This document shows, piece by piece, positions 32,909 to 41,407 of a stretch of 64,000 nucleotides of DNA; the first letter of the stretch is position 1, and each line of letters opens with the position of its first letter. The stretch comes from Betaproteobacteria bacterium HGW-Betaproteobacteria-3. GTDB lineage: Bacteria; Pseudomonadota; Gammaproteobacteria; Burkholderiales; Burkholderiaceae_C. The notes below the pieces were generated by a model. The model did no database searches, was not told the DNA's origin, and was given only the letters and a program-made list of their open reading frames with translations. Made by a program: the position numbers and the translations under genes. The stretch is taken from contig PHCI01000006.1 in assembly GCA_002842205.1 (NCBI GenBank), positions 62,001 to 126,000 on the forward strand, written 5' to 3'.

Positions 32909-33418
32909 TTGTTGAAATGGTTGCAGGCGCACCCGCAGCGGGTGTTGTGGGCGGTGGCGGGGGGGTGCGTGGGGTTGCTGGCGTATGGCTTGTATTTGCA
33001 GCACGTCGTTGGGCTGGTGCCGTGCCCGATGTGCATTGTGCAGCGGTATGCTCTTATGTTGGTAGCAATCATTGCCGCATTGACGGGGGCTAGCGGCCGA
33101 AAAAGCTTGCAAATGGCGGGTTCGCTGCTGATGCTGGTGGTGGCGGGGTTTGGGGCGTTTACCGCGGCGCGGCAGAGCTGGCTGCAGTGGTATCCGCCCG
33201 AGGTGGCTTCGTGCGGGCGCGACTTTTACGGGATGATCGAAACCTTTCCGCTGCAGCGCGTGGTGCCGATGATTTTCAAGGGCAGCGGCGATTGCACCCA
33301 GATCGACTGGACGTTTCTGGGCCTGTCGATCGCCAACTGGTCTTTCTTGTGCTTTGTGGCGGTGTCGCTGGTGGCGCTGCTGCTGATTTTTTCGCGCGGG
33401 CCGGCGCGTCGTCGCTGA
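32909..33418 (+). CDS. dsbB: disulfide bond formation protein DsbB
   Basis: Inner-membrane quinone reductase that reoxidises DsbA, 169 residues with four hydrophobic helices. The redox pairs are visible: CPMC (C39-C42) at the end of helix 1 and C102/C129 in the second periplasmic loop (SCGRDFYGMI...GSGDC). The start is TTG 32909 (or 32912) with AAGGAG 8 bases upstream; no ATG fits. Residues about 50-66 (MLVAIIAALTGASGRKS, nucleotides 33056-33105) are encoded by sequence that resembles the interspersed repeat, including the exact core TTGACGGGGGCT. Confidence 0.92.
   Translation: MLKWLQAHPQRVLWAVAGGCVGLLAYGLYLQHVVGLVPCPMCIVQRYALMLVAIIAALTGASGRKSLQMAGSLLMLVVAGFGAFTAARQSWLQWYPPEVASCGRDFYGMIETFPLQRVVPMIFKGSGDCTQIDWTFLGLSIANWSFLCFVAVSLVALLLIFSRGPARRR
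33056..33105. repeat. repeat-like sequence inside dsbB coding region
   Basis: GGTAGCAATCATTGCCGCAT followed by TGACGGGGGCTAGCGGC aligns with the repeat consensus (TAGCAAAC..., ATTTGACGGGGGCT..GGC) and lies wholly in the reading frame for the loop between DsbB helices 2 and 3. Confidence 0.6.
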
Positions 33419-33454
33419 CGGGGGCTTGGGGCTCTGCAGGCCGTCCCGTGGCGC

Positions 33455-34804
33455 TTACAGCAGTTTCTTGACCAGCACGAGGCTCTTGCGGTCGGCGTTG
33501 TATTTGCGCTTGCGGGCGTCGGGCAGCCAGTCGGGTTCGACCTGCTGAAAACCGCGCTTCAAGAACCAGTGTTTGGTGCGGGTGGTGAGCACAAAGATGC
33601 TTTGCAGGCCCATGGCACGCGCGCGGTGCTCAACGCGCTTCAAAACCTTTTCGCCGTCGCCCTGGCCCTGGCTTTGCGGCGAGACGGTGAGGGCGGCCAT
33701 TTCGGCGGTTTTGGCTTCGGGGTAGGGGTAGAGGGCGGCGCAGGCAAAGATGACGCCGTCGTGCTCGATCACGGTGTATTGCGAGGCGTCGCGCTCGATC
33801 TCGGTGCGGCTGCGTTTGACCAGGGTGCCGTCTTTTTCGAACGGTTCGATCAGTTGCAGGATGCCGCCCACGTCGTCGGCGGTGGCTTCGCGCAGGTTTT
33901 CGAGTTTTTCGTCGATGACCATGGTGCCCACGCCGTCGTGCACGTAAATCTCAAGCAGCAGCGCGCCGTCCAGCGCAAAGGGCAGGATGTGGCTGCGCTC
34001 CACGCCGGCCTTGCAGGCCTTGACGCAGTGCTGCAGGTAAAAGCCGGTGTCGGTGGGCTGCGTGCTGGGCCCGGCCTGGGCCAGCAGGGCTTCGGCGGCG
34101 GCCAGCGGGAGTTCGGTGTCGATGGGGTTGTCTTCGCCCTCGGGCACGCCGGGCTGCACGCGGATGCCGGGGATTTCGGTGATGAAGATCAGCTTGTCGG
34201 CCTGCAGCGCAATGGCCACGCTGGTGGCGACTTCTTCCATGGTGAGGTTGAAGGCTTCGCCCGTGGGTGAAAAGCCGAACGGCGAGAGCAGCACCATGGC
34301 GCCAAAGTCGAGCGTGCGGGAGATGCCGGCCACGTCCACCTTGCGCACCAGGCCCGAGTGCTTGAAATCGACCCCGTCCACAATGCCCACCGGCCGCGCC
34401 GTGAGAAAGTTGCCCGAGATCACCCGCACGGTGGAGCCGGCCATGGGCGTGTTGGGCAGGCCCTGGCTGAAGGCGGCTTCAATTTCATAGCGCAGCTGGC
34501 CCGCGGCTTCTTGCGCGCAGTCGAGCGCCAACTCGTCGGTGATGCGCATGCCGTGCGAATATTTGGCTTCGTGGCCTTTGGCGCGCAGTTGCTCGTTGAC
34601 CTGCGGGCGAAAGCCGTGCACCAGCACGATTTTCACGCCCATGCTTTGAATCAGCGCCAGGTCCTGCGCCAGGTGTTGCAGCTTGCCCGCCGCGATGGCC
34701 TCGCCCGCGATGCCCACCACAAAGGTCTTGCCGCGGTGCATGTGGATATAGGGCGCCACCGACCGGAACCAGGGCACAAAGGTGAAGTTGAAGACGGCGG
34801 ACAT
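33455..34804 (-). CDS. argA: amino-acid N-acetyltransferase (N-acetylglutamate synthase)
   Basis: First enzyme of arginine synthesis, acetylating glutamate with acetyl-CoA. The 449-residue protein has an N-terminal amino-acid-kinase-like domain (VVGIAGEAIAAGKLQHLAQDLALIQSMGVKIVLVHGFRPQVNE) that senses arginine, and a C-terminal GNAT domain (EMAALTVSPQSQGQGDGEKVLKRVEHRARAMG). Length matches ArgA of gram-negative bacteria. The ATG at 34804 begins the conserved N-terminus (MSAVFNFTFVPWFRSVAPYI); a GC-rich leader upstream in frame is not supported. Confidence 0.94.
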   Translation of the reverse strand: MSAVFNFTFVPWFRSVAPYIHMHRGKTFVVGIAGEAIAAGKLQHLAQDLALIQSMGVKIVLVHGFRPQVNEQLRAKGHEAKYSHGMRITDELALDCAQEAAGQLRYEIEAAFSQGLPNTPMAGSTVRVISGNFLTARPVGIVDGVDFKHSGLVRKVDVAGISRTLDFGAMVLLSPFGFSPTGEAFNLTMEEVATSVAIALQADKLIFITEIPGIRVQPGVPEGEDNPIDTELPLAAAEALLAQAGPSTQPTDTGFYLQHCVKACKAGVERSHILPFALDGALLLEIYVHDGVGTMVIDEKLENLREATADDVGGILQLIEPFEKDGTLVKRSRTEIERDASQYTVIEHDGVIFACAALYPYPEAKTAEMAALTVSPQSQGQGDGEKVLKRVEHRARAMGLQSIFVLTTRTKHWFLKRGFQQVEPDWLPDARKRKYNADRKSLVLVKKLL

Positions 34805-34828
34805 GGTGGGGCGCGGGCGGTTCGGTTG

Positions 34829-34869
34829 AAGAAGGGTGGGGCAAGGGCGGGGCAAGGGCGGGGCAAGGG
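34829..34869. repeat. short tandem repeat GGGGCAAGGGC
   Basis: About three to four tandem copies of an 11-12 base unit (GGGGCAAGGGC) lie between argA and the PIN-domain gene. No function is apparent. Confidence 0.7.
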
Positions 34870-35316
34870 TCAGGCGGGCCGCAGCAACTGCAGGTGTTCG
34901 GCGGGCAGCAGCTTTTGGAAGTCGCGGTCAAAGGTGACCAGCACCTCGCCATGTTGTAGCACGCTGGCGGCAATCCAGGCGTCGGGCACGTCGTTGGCGG
35001 TGAGTTGCTGGTTGAGGCAGAGCTGGCGCAGCAGCGGCCATTCAGGGCCGGTGCCCAGCACGTCCACACCCGGGCACGCCAGCACGGCATCGACAAACGC
35101 CACGGCCTGGTCGACCGGTGTGGGCGTGACAAACACGCGCGGATGCGTCACCAGCCGCAAAAAACTCGCCATCACCGTGGCCAGCAGCGACAGGCCGCCT
35201 TTGCCACGCGCCTTGGGCGTGTCGCCCAGCGTGGCCACCAGCCAGGTGCGGGCGCTCAGGTAATGGGTGTGGTCGCTGCGCGAGGCCGCCACCAGCACGT
35301 TGACATCAGGCGTCAT
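34870..35316 (-). CDS. VapC-type PIN domain ribonuclease toxin
   Basis: A 148-residue PIN domain. The metal-binding acidic residues are visible in TPDVNVLVAASRSDHTHY (first Asp), the middle Glu/Asp region, NDVPDAWIAASVLQHG and VTFDRDFQKLLP. The preceding gene encodes a ribbon-helix-helix antitoxin, so together they form a type II toxin-antitoxin pair. The spacing between them is 12 bases. Confidence 0.88.
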   Translation of the reverse strand: MTPDVNVLVAASRSDHTHYLSARTWLVATLGDTPKARGKGGLSLLATVMASFLRLVTHPRVFVTPTPVDQAVAFVDAVLACPGVDVLGTGPEWPLLRQLCLNQQLTANDVPDAWIAASVLQHGEVLVTFDRDFQKLLPAEHLQLLRPA

Positions 35317-35328
35317 GGGGGCGCGGCT

Positions 35329-35595
35329 TCAGGGCGCCGGAGCGGGTGGGGTGTGCCCATCGGCGGCGGCCAGCAGCGATTTGTTGCTGCCCGCCTGAAC
35401 CCCCGGCTGCAAGCCGCCCGCGCCGCGAAACACGGGCAGTTCGGGGGCCGGTGTGAAGCGCGGCTGCGTGCTGCCCATGGCGTAGCTGGCCAGAAAATCG
35501 CGAACTTTGGCGCTCAGCGACGTGCCTTCCTCAATGGCCTTGATACGGGCACGGCGAACCAGCTCGTCGTCGACGGAAATGGTCAGGTTGGACAT
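35329..35595 (-). CDS. VapB/CopG-type antitoxin
   Basis: An 88-residue protein with an N-terminal ribbon-helix-helix motif (MSNLTISVDDELVRRARIKAIEEGTSLSAKVRDFLASYAMG) and a disordered Pro/Gly/Ala-rich C-terminus expected to wrap the PIN toxin encoded directly downstream. The ATG at 35595 begins the conserved strand; longer in-frame extensions run into the divergent hrpA gene and are not credible. Confidence 0.88.
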   Translation of the reverse strand: MSNLTISVDDELVRRARIKAIEEGTSLSAKVRDFLASYAMGSTQPRFTPAPELPVFRGAGGLQPGVQAGSNKSLLAAADGHTPPAPAP

Positions 35596-35664
35596 GGCAG
35601 CCTTCAAAAAATCAAGTGTAGCACATGAACACGTGAACCCGTGTCGTGCGTGATAATCGGGGCG

Positions 35665-38600
35665 ATGTCCCCACTCGCGATCGAATTCCCCGAATCTCTG
35701 CCCGTCTCGGCCCGGCGCGAGGAAATCATGGCCGCGATGGCCGCGCACCAGGTGATCATCGTTTGCGGCGAAACCGGTTCGGGCAAGACCACCCAGTTGC
35801 CCAAGATCGCGCTGGCCCTGGGGCGCGGCAAGCTCAACTACCCGGCAGGCCAGCAGGCCAAGCTGATCGGCCACACCCAGCCGCGGCGCATCGCGGCCAG
35901 CAGCGTGGCCAAGCGCATCGCCGAGGAGCTGAAAACGCCGCTGGGCGAGGTGGTGGGCTTCAAGGTGCGGTTTCAAGACCGGCTGAGCCGCGACGCCTCG
36001 GTCAAGCTCATGACCGACGGCATTTTGCTGGCCGAAACCCAGACCGACCCGCTGCTCAGGGCCTACGACACGATCATCATCGACGAGGCCCACGAACGCA
36101 GCCTCAACATCGATTTTCTGCTGGGCTACCTGCGGCAGATATTGCCGCGGCGGCCCGATTTGAAGGTGGTGGTGACCTCGGCCACGATTGACGCGGAGCG
36201 GTTTGCGAATCACTTTGGGGCCGGTAACGGTCCCGCCCCGATCATCATGGTGTCAGGACGCATGTTTCCGGTGGAGCAGCGCTGGCGGCCGTTTGAAGAG
36301 TCGCGCGAGCACGACCTCAATGACGCGATTGCCGACGCGGTCGACGAGCTGTGGGGTGGTGGGCCGCGCGGCACGGGGGGGCTTCCTTCGGGGGGAGACA
36401 TCCTGGTGTTTCTGCCGGGCGAGCGCGAGATCCGCGAAGCCGCCGACCACCTGCGCCGACACCTGAGCCACCATGCGGTGACGCGCAACGCCGAAGTGCT
36501 GCCACTGTTTGCGCGCCTCTCGCAGGCCGAGCAAGACCGCATTTTTGACGGCCACACCGGCCGCCGCATCATCCTGGCCACCAACGTGGCCGAGACCTCG
36601 CTCACCGTGCCGGGCATCCGCTACGTGATCGACGCTGGCACGGCGAGGGTCAAGCGCTACAGCTTTCGCAGCAAGGTCGAGCAGCTGCTGGTCGAGCCGA
36701 TCAGCCAGTCGTCGGCCAACCAGCGCGCCGGCCGCTGCGGCCGCGTGGCCGACGGCATCTGCATCCGCCTCTATGACGAGAAGGATTTCAACGGCCGCCC
36801 GCGCTTCACCGACCCGGAGATCCTGCGCAGCTCGCTGGCGGGCGTGATCCTGCGCATGAAATCGCTGCGCCTGGGCGTGGTGGAAGATTTCCCGTTCATC
36901 GAAGCGCCGTCGGGCCGCGCGATCGCCGACGGCTACCAGCTGCTCAACGAACTGGGCGCGGTGAACGACGCCAACGAACTCACCCCGCTGGGCCAGGAGC
37001 TGGCCCGCCTGCCGCTGGACCCGCGGGTGGGCCGCATGATTCTGGAGGCGCGCAGCCGCAACGCGCTCGACGAAGTGCTGGTGATCGCCAGCGCCCTGAG
37101 CGTGCAGGACGCGCGCGACCGCCCCATGGAAGCCCAGCAGCAGGCCGATCAGGCCCATGTGAAGTTTGACGACGACAAGAGCGAGTTCACCGGCTACCTC
37201 AAGTTGTGGAAGTGGCTCAACGACGCGCGGGGTGGCGCCCGATCCACCGTTCGCCCTGAGCCTGTCGAAGGGCAGCGCATCCAGGGAACTTCGACGGGCT
37301 CCGTTCGAACGGAAGTGGCGCACAAGCTCTCCAACCGCCAATACGAACAACTGCTGCGCCAGAACTTCGTGAGCGTGCGCCGCGTGCGCGAGTGGCGCGA
37401 CATCCACACCCAGTTGCACACGGTGGTGGCGGAGCACCAATGGCGGCTGAATGGGACGCCCGCCAGCTACGAGCAACTGCATCTGTCGATGCTGTCGGGC
37501 CTGCTGGGCAACGTGGGCTGCAAGCTCGACGAGGAAGACGTGTACCTCGGTGCCCGGGGCATCAAGTTCTACCGCCATCCGGGCGCGCACCTGTCCAAAA
37601 AGCCGGGCCGCTGGATCGTGGCGGCCGAGCTGGTGGAAACCACGCGGCTGTTCGGCCGGGGCATTGCCGCCATCGAGCCGACCTGGCTGGAGCAGGTGGG
37701 CGGCCATCTGCTGAAGCGGCAACTGCTCGACCCGCACTGGGAGAAAAAGGCCGCCGAGGTGGTGGCGCTGGAGCGGGCCACGCTGTATGGCATCGTCGTC
37801 TACAACGGCCGACGCGTGAACTTTGGCCGGGTGGACCCACAGGGCGCGCGAGAGATTTTCATCCGCGAGGCGCTGGTGGCCGGGCAGTGGGAAACCCAGT
37901 TGCCGTTCCTCGCCGCCAATCACAAGCTCATCGCCAAGGTGGAAGAGCTGGAGCACAAGTCGCGCCGACAGGACGTGCTGGTGGACGACGAGCTGATCTA
38001 CGCCTTCTACGACCAGCAACTGCCACCCGAGGTGTGCAGCGGCCACAGCTTCGAGGCCTGGTACCGTGAAGAAAGCAAAAAGAACCCCAAGCTTTTGCTG
38101 CTCACCCGCGAAGAACTCATGCGCCACGAGGCGGCGGGCATCACCACCAACGCCTTCCCCAAGACCCTCCGCCTGGGCGGTGTGGACTGCGCCGCCAGCT
38201 ACCTGCACGAGCCCGGCGACGCCAAGGACGGGCTGACGGTGACGGTGCCGCTGTTTGTACTGAACCAGGTCAACGACGACCGCTGCGAATGGCTGGTGCC
38301 GGGCATGCTCAAGGACAAGATTCAGGCCTTGCTCAAAAGCCTGCCGCAGAAGTCGCGCGGGCGCTTTGTGCCGCTGCCCGAATCGGCCACGCGGCTGGCC
38401 GCAGTGCTGGGCACACCCGAGGCGTTTGGCGCGGGCGGCCTGACCGAAGCACTGCTCAAACAGGTGCGCACCGAAACCAGCCTGGACATCAAGCGCGCCG
38501 ACTTCAAGCTCGACATGCTGCCCGCGCACCTGTTCATGAACTTCCGCGTGACCGACGAGCACGGACGCCAGCTCGGCACCGGCCGCAACCTCGGCGCGCT

Positions 38601-39648
38601 CAAGGCCGAGCTGGGCGCGCAGGCGCGTGGGGCCTTTCAGGCGCTGGCAGGCCTGCGCACGGCGCCTGGTGCTGCACCAACCGCAGAAACCGCAGAATCT
38701 CAGGATTTTGAACAAAAACTGCCTTCAGCCCCCGTAGATAGGTCAAAGTTTGCTACTAAATCAGAAGTAAACACGTCGGTGAAAGCGGGTGAGAAATACA
38801 CTGGGTGGGCCTTCGGCGAGCTGCCCGAGCTGATGGAGATCGCCAAGCCCGGGGGCCTGGGTGGGCAGACGCTCATCGGCTTTCCGGCGCTGGTGGACCA
38901 GGGCGACGCCGTGACCATCGAGGTGTTTGACGAACCCGAGGTGGCCGCCGCCAGACACCAGGCCGGCCTGCGCCGCCTGTTTGCGCTGCAGATCCGCGAC
39001 GCGCTCAAGTACCTTGAGAAGAACCTGCCCGATCTGCAGAAGATGGCGGTGGCGTTCATGCCGCTGGGCTCGGTGGACGAACTTCGCAGCCAGATCATCG
39101 ACGTGGCGCTGGACCGCGCCTTCCTGCTGGCGCCGCTGCCCACCGACGCGGCCGCCTTCCAGCGCCGGGTGGACGAGGGCCGTGGCCGCCTCACGCTGAT
39201 TGCCAACGAAGTCGCCCGCCTGGGCGCCACCGTGCTGGCCGAATACGCCACCGCGCTGCGCAAGATCAAGGACACCAAAAACGCCGCCGACGCCACGGCC
39301 GACTGCACCCAGCAACTCCAGCGCCTCATGCCCAGGCGCTTTTTGGCCGCCACGCCGTGGACCCAGCTGCAGCACCTGCCGCGCTACCTCAAGGCCATCA
39401 CCCTGCGGCTGGACAAATGGCGTGCCGACCCCGCGCGCGACGCCACCCGCCTGGCCGAGCTGCGCCCGCAAGAGCAGCGCTACTGGCGCCTGGTGGCCGA
39501 ACGCAAGGGCGCGGTGGACGACCGCATGGCGGAATTCCGCTGGCTGCTGGAAGAACTGCGCGTGAGCTTCTTCGCGCAGGAGCTGCGCACACCCCAGCCG
39601 GTGAGCGTGAAGCGGCTGGACAAGCTGTGGACGCAGCTCAACAGCTGA
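35665..39648 (+). CDS. hrpA: ATP-dependent RNA helicase HrpA
   Basis: DEAH-box RNA helicase that rescues stalled ribosomes in other bacteria. The 1327-residue protein has Walker A GETGSGKTT (35-43), DEAH (140-143), the SAT motif in VVTSATIDAERF, the QRAGRCGR motif VI, helicase-associated domains, then the long C-terminal DUF3418. Two stretches look inserted: residues about 528-550 (STVRPEPVEGQ..., a REP-like palindrome) and about 1013-1033 (QKLPSAPVDRSKFATKSEV, an interspersed-repeat copy). Both keep the reading frame. ATG 35665 was chosen over an upstream in-frame GTG. Divergent from the antitoxin gene. Confidence 0.93.
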   Translation: MSPLAIEFPESLPVSARREEIMAAMAAHQVIIVCGETGSGKTTQLPKIALALGRGKLNYPAGQQAKLIGHTQPRRIAASSVAKRIAEELKTPLGEVVGFKVRFQDRLSRDASVKLMTDGILLAETQTDPLLRAYDTIIIDEAHERSLNIDFLLGYLRQILPRRPDLKVVVTSATIDAERFANHFGAGNGPAPIIMVSGRMFPVEQRWRPFEESREHDLNDAIADAVDELWGGGPRGTGGLPSGGDILVFLPGEREIREAADHLRRHLSHHAVTRNAEVLPLFARLSQAEQDRIFDGHTGRRIILATNVAETSLTVPGIRYVIDAGTARVKRYSFRSKVEQLLVEPISQSSANQRAGRCGRVADGICIRLYDEKDFNGRPRFTDPEILRSSLAGVILRMKSLRLGVVEDFPFIEAPSGRAIADGYQLLNELGAVNDANELTPLGQELARLPLDPRVGRMILEARSRNALDEVLVIASALSVQDARDRPMEAQQQADQAHVKFDDDKSEFTGYLKLWKWLNDARGGARSTVRPEPVEGQRIQGTSTGSVRTEVAHKLSNRQYEQLLRQNFVSVRRVREWRDIHTQLHTVVAEHQWRLNGTPASYEQLHLSMLSGLLGNVGCKLDEEDVYLGARGIKFYRHPGAHLSKKPGRWIVAAELVETTRLFGRGIAAIEPTWLEQVGGHLLKRQLLDPHWEKKAAEVVALERATLYGIVVYNGRRVNFGRVDPQGAREIFIREALVAGQWETQLPFLAANHKLIAKVEELEHKSRRQDVLVDDELIYAFYDQQLPPEVCSGHSFEAWYREESKKNPKLLLLTREELMRHEAAGITTNAFPKTLRLGGVDCAASYLHEPGDAKDGLTVTVPLFVLNQVNDDRCEWLVPGMLKDKIQALLKSLPQKSRGRFVPLPESATRLAAVLGTPEAFGAGGLTEALLKQVRTETSLDIKRADFKLDMLPAHLFMNFRVTDEHGRQLGTGRNLGALKAELGAQARGAFQALAGLRTAPGAAPTAETAESQDFEQKLPSAPVDRSKFATKSEVNTSVKAGEKYTGWAFGELPELMEIAKPGGLGGQTLIGFPALVDQGDAVTIEVFDEPEVAAARHQAGLRRLFALQIRDALKYLEKNLPDLQKMAVAFMPLGSVDELRSQIIDVALDRAFLLAPLPTDAAAFQRRVDEGRGRLTLIANEVARLGATVLAEYATALRKIKDTKNAADATADCTQQLQRLMPRRFLAATPWTQLQHLPRYLKAITLRLDKWRADPARDATRLAELRPQEQRYWRLVAERKGAVDDRMAEFRWLLEELRVSFFAQELRTPQPVSVKRLDKLWTQLNS
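37247..37312. repeat. REP-like palindrome inside hrpA
   Basis: Two 24-base arms (37247-37270 CCGTTCGCCCTGAGCCTGTC..., 37289-37312 ending TCGAACGG) are imperfect inverted repeats. The arm sequence (TTCGCCCTGAGCCTGTCGAA) is a known type of dispersed palindrome in proteobacterial genomes whose translation gives RPEPVEG. It is read in frame within the helicase linker region. Confidence 0.85.
38703..38764. repeat. interspersed repeat (inverted) inside hrpA
   Basis: GCCTTCAGCCCCCGTAGATA followed by GGTCAAAGTTTGCTACTAAA is the reverse complement of the window-wide repeat, and even its tail (TTTTGAACAAAAACTGCC) matches the longer copies. It is translated as part of the HrpA linker ahead of the C-terminal region. 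Confidence 0.8.
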
Positions 39649-39670
39649 AGCGGACGCCCGAGGGCAGGCG

Positions 39671-39979
39671 CTACGGCAGCCTGCGGCAGTACGCCTTGCG
39701 TTCGAACCAGTAGGCAATGTTGCCCGTGACGACGATGGTGCCCGAAATGATGGCCGAGGCCGCCGACACCACCCCCGCGCCCACCACCAGCGCCACGCAG
39801 CCTTCGTTGGAGCAGCCCTGGATGGCCGCCACCTGCACCTCCTCCAGCACCATGTGATTGGCGACGATCTGGCATTCCGGATCAAACACCTGGGTGGTGC
39901 GGGGCACATAGATGCAGGCTTGCAGCAGCGCCAGCCAAGCCACGGCCACCGCAAGCCGGAAGGGGCGGCGGTTCAGCAC
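39671..39979 (-). CDS. small lipoprotein, hypothetical
   Basis: A 102-residue protein with a lipoprotein signal (LAVAVAWLALLQAC, lipobox LQAC with C22) and a hydrophobic C-terminal helix (LVVGAGVVSAASAIISGTIVVTG). Four further Cys are present (ECQIV, GCSNEGC, AYCRR). Probably lipid-anchored in the cell envelope. No family recognised. It starts 4 bases from the end of the next minus-strand gene, with which it may be co-transcribed. Confidence 0.75.
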   Translation of the reverse strand: MLNRRPFRLAVAVAWLALLQACIYVPRTTQVFDPECQIVANHMVLEEVQVAAIQGCSNEGCVALVVGAGVVSAASAIISGTIVVTGNIAYWFERKAYCRRLP

Positions 39980-39983
39980 CGGG

Positions 39984-40328
39984 TCATTTCCCGCCGCCTT
40001 CGGCCTGGGCTGCGGCCGAATCCATTTGCCGGGCCAGCTCCGGGTCGACCGTGTTGCGGACGGCCACGCTGTAGAGCAGCACCAGCATCGCCGTCAGCAC
40101 CGAAATGGCCACCACGCCGGAGCGCCGTTTCAGGTGGGCCTGGATGCTGCGGAAATTCAGGGTGATGTGCGCGATGGCGGTGACGATCATCAGCAGGCCG
40201 AACAGCTTGTGCACGGGGTGCATCTGGATGGTGAACGACGGCCGCTCGATGACGAACATCATGCCCCCGGACGTCGCCATCGCGATGAACGAGACCAGCA
40301 TGGTGAGGGCAACAATTCTGCGGAACAT
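39984..40328 (-). CDS. DUF4405-like small membrane protein
   Basis: A 114-residue protein with three hydrophobic helices (residues about 4-25, 37-55 and 68-88) and histidines positioned in the second helix region (HPVHKLFGLLMIVTAIAHITLNFRSIQAHLKRR), like the heme-binding-type DUF4405/cytochrome b small membrane proteins. ATG 40328 begins the first helix. The family assignment is tentative. It precedes the lipoprotein gene on the same strand. Confidence 0.65.
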   Translation of the reverse strand: MFRRIVALTMLVSFIAMATSGGMMFVIERPSFTIQMHPVHKLFGLLMIVTAIAHITLNFRSIQAHLKRRSGVVAISVLTAMLVLLYSVAVRNTVDPELARQMDSAAAQAEGGGK

Positions 40329-40453
40329 CCGGCTTTTCCTGTTGAGATGATGGCGCAAGCATACCTGCGCCGGGAAGGCACTCGGACTCCCGGACCCGAG
40401 GGGCCGCACGGGTGCCCGCTGGCCTTGGCGACCGCCACCGCAGGGGCAAACCG

Positions 40454-41314
40454 TTAACGCGCCACTTGCAGACGCAGGCGTCGTGCGGCATCTTCGGCCC
40501 GCGCATCGTCAATCTCGCGCATCACGTGGCCGACATCGACCGGCCCTGATTTGCGCTCGAAATGGCCGGTGAGCACGGTGTCCAGGTCCAGCATGCCGCG
40601 CTGGTACAAGTCCCAGATTTCCAGCCCGTAGGCGGTGTCCAGAAGATCGGGCGCAAAGCGGCCAAAGAAGCTGCGCAGGTTGTCCACGTCGCGCAGCAGC
40701 ATGCGGGCCGCGTGGTTGTTGCCTGCCGCGTCCACGGCCTGGGGCAGGTCGATGATGACCGGGCCCGCCACACCGTCGTGGGTGGCCAGCAGGATGTTGA
40801 ATTCCGACAGATCCCCATGCACCACACCGGCGCACAACATGCGGACCACTTCCTTGAGCAGCGTGGCGTGGTGGCGGCGGGCATCTTCGGGCGTGAAGGT
40901 GACGTCGTTCAGGCGCGGGGCGGCGTCGCCATGGGCGTCGGTCACCAGTTCCATGAGCAACACGCCGTCAAAGAAGTTGTAGGGCCTGGGCACGCGCACT
41001 CCGGCTGCGGCCAGGCGGTACAGCGCGTCCACCTCGGCGCTTTGCCAGGCGGCCTCGGTGGCCTGGCGACCAAAGCGCGTGCCCTTGGCCATGGCGCGGG
41101 CCTGCCGGGTGTTCTTGACCCGGCGGTTTTCGGTGTAGTCCACGGCCTGGCGAAAGCTGCGCTCGGTGGCGTCCTTGTAAACCTTGGCGCAGCGTGTCTC
41201 ATCGCCGCAGCGGACCACATACACCGTGGCCTCCTTGCCACTCATGAGCTGGCGCACAACGCGGTCGATCAGGCCTTCGTCGATCAGGGTCTGCAGTCTT
41301 GGGGGGGCTTTCAT
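40454..41314 (-). CDS. RIO-type serine/threonine protein kinase
   Basis: An atypical RIO1-like kinase of 286 residues. The ATP/catalytic motifs are visible: LMSGKEATVYVVRCGDETRCAKVYKD (phosphate loop and catalytic Lys), catalytic loop VVHGDLSEFNILL (HGDxxxxN) and metal-binding VIIDLPQAV in the DFG position. RIO kinases occur in a subset of bacteria; the bacterial substrate is unknown. The gene is monocistronic and divergent from proQ. Confidence 0.9.
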   Translation of the reverse strand: MKAPPRLQTLIDEGLIDRVVRQLMSGKEATVYVVRCGDETRCAKVYKDATERSFRQAVDYTENRRVKNTRQARAMAKGTRFGRQATEAAWQSAEVDALYRLAAAGVRVPRPYNFFDGVLLMELVTDAHGDAAPRLNDVTFTPEDARRHHATLLKEVVRMLCAGVVHGDLSEFNILLATHDGVAGPVIIDLPQAVDAAGNNHAARMLLRDVDNLRSFFGRFAPDLLDTAYGLEIWDLYQRGMLDLDTVLTGHFERKSGPVDVGHVMREIDDARAEDAARRLRLQVAR

Positions 41315-41407
41315 GGCGTCGATTGTGCGCCCGGCCGGACGCCCTGCGACCGGTGGTCGCCCGGGCTGGCATGATGCAGGGTTGTCTGCCCCATTTCACT
41401 TCTTCCC

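Noticed and set aside
35595-36213. N-terminal extension of the antitoxin gene to 36213 on the minus strand
   Set aside because: The extension is antisense to the conserved helicase domain of hrpA. The ribbon-helix-helix protein starts properly at 35595.
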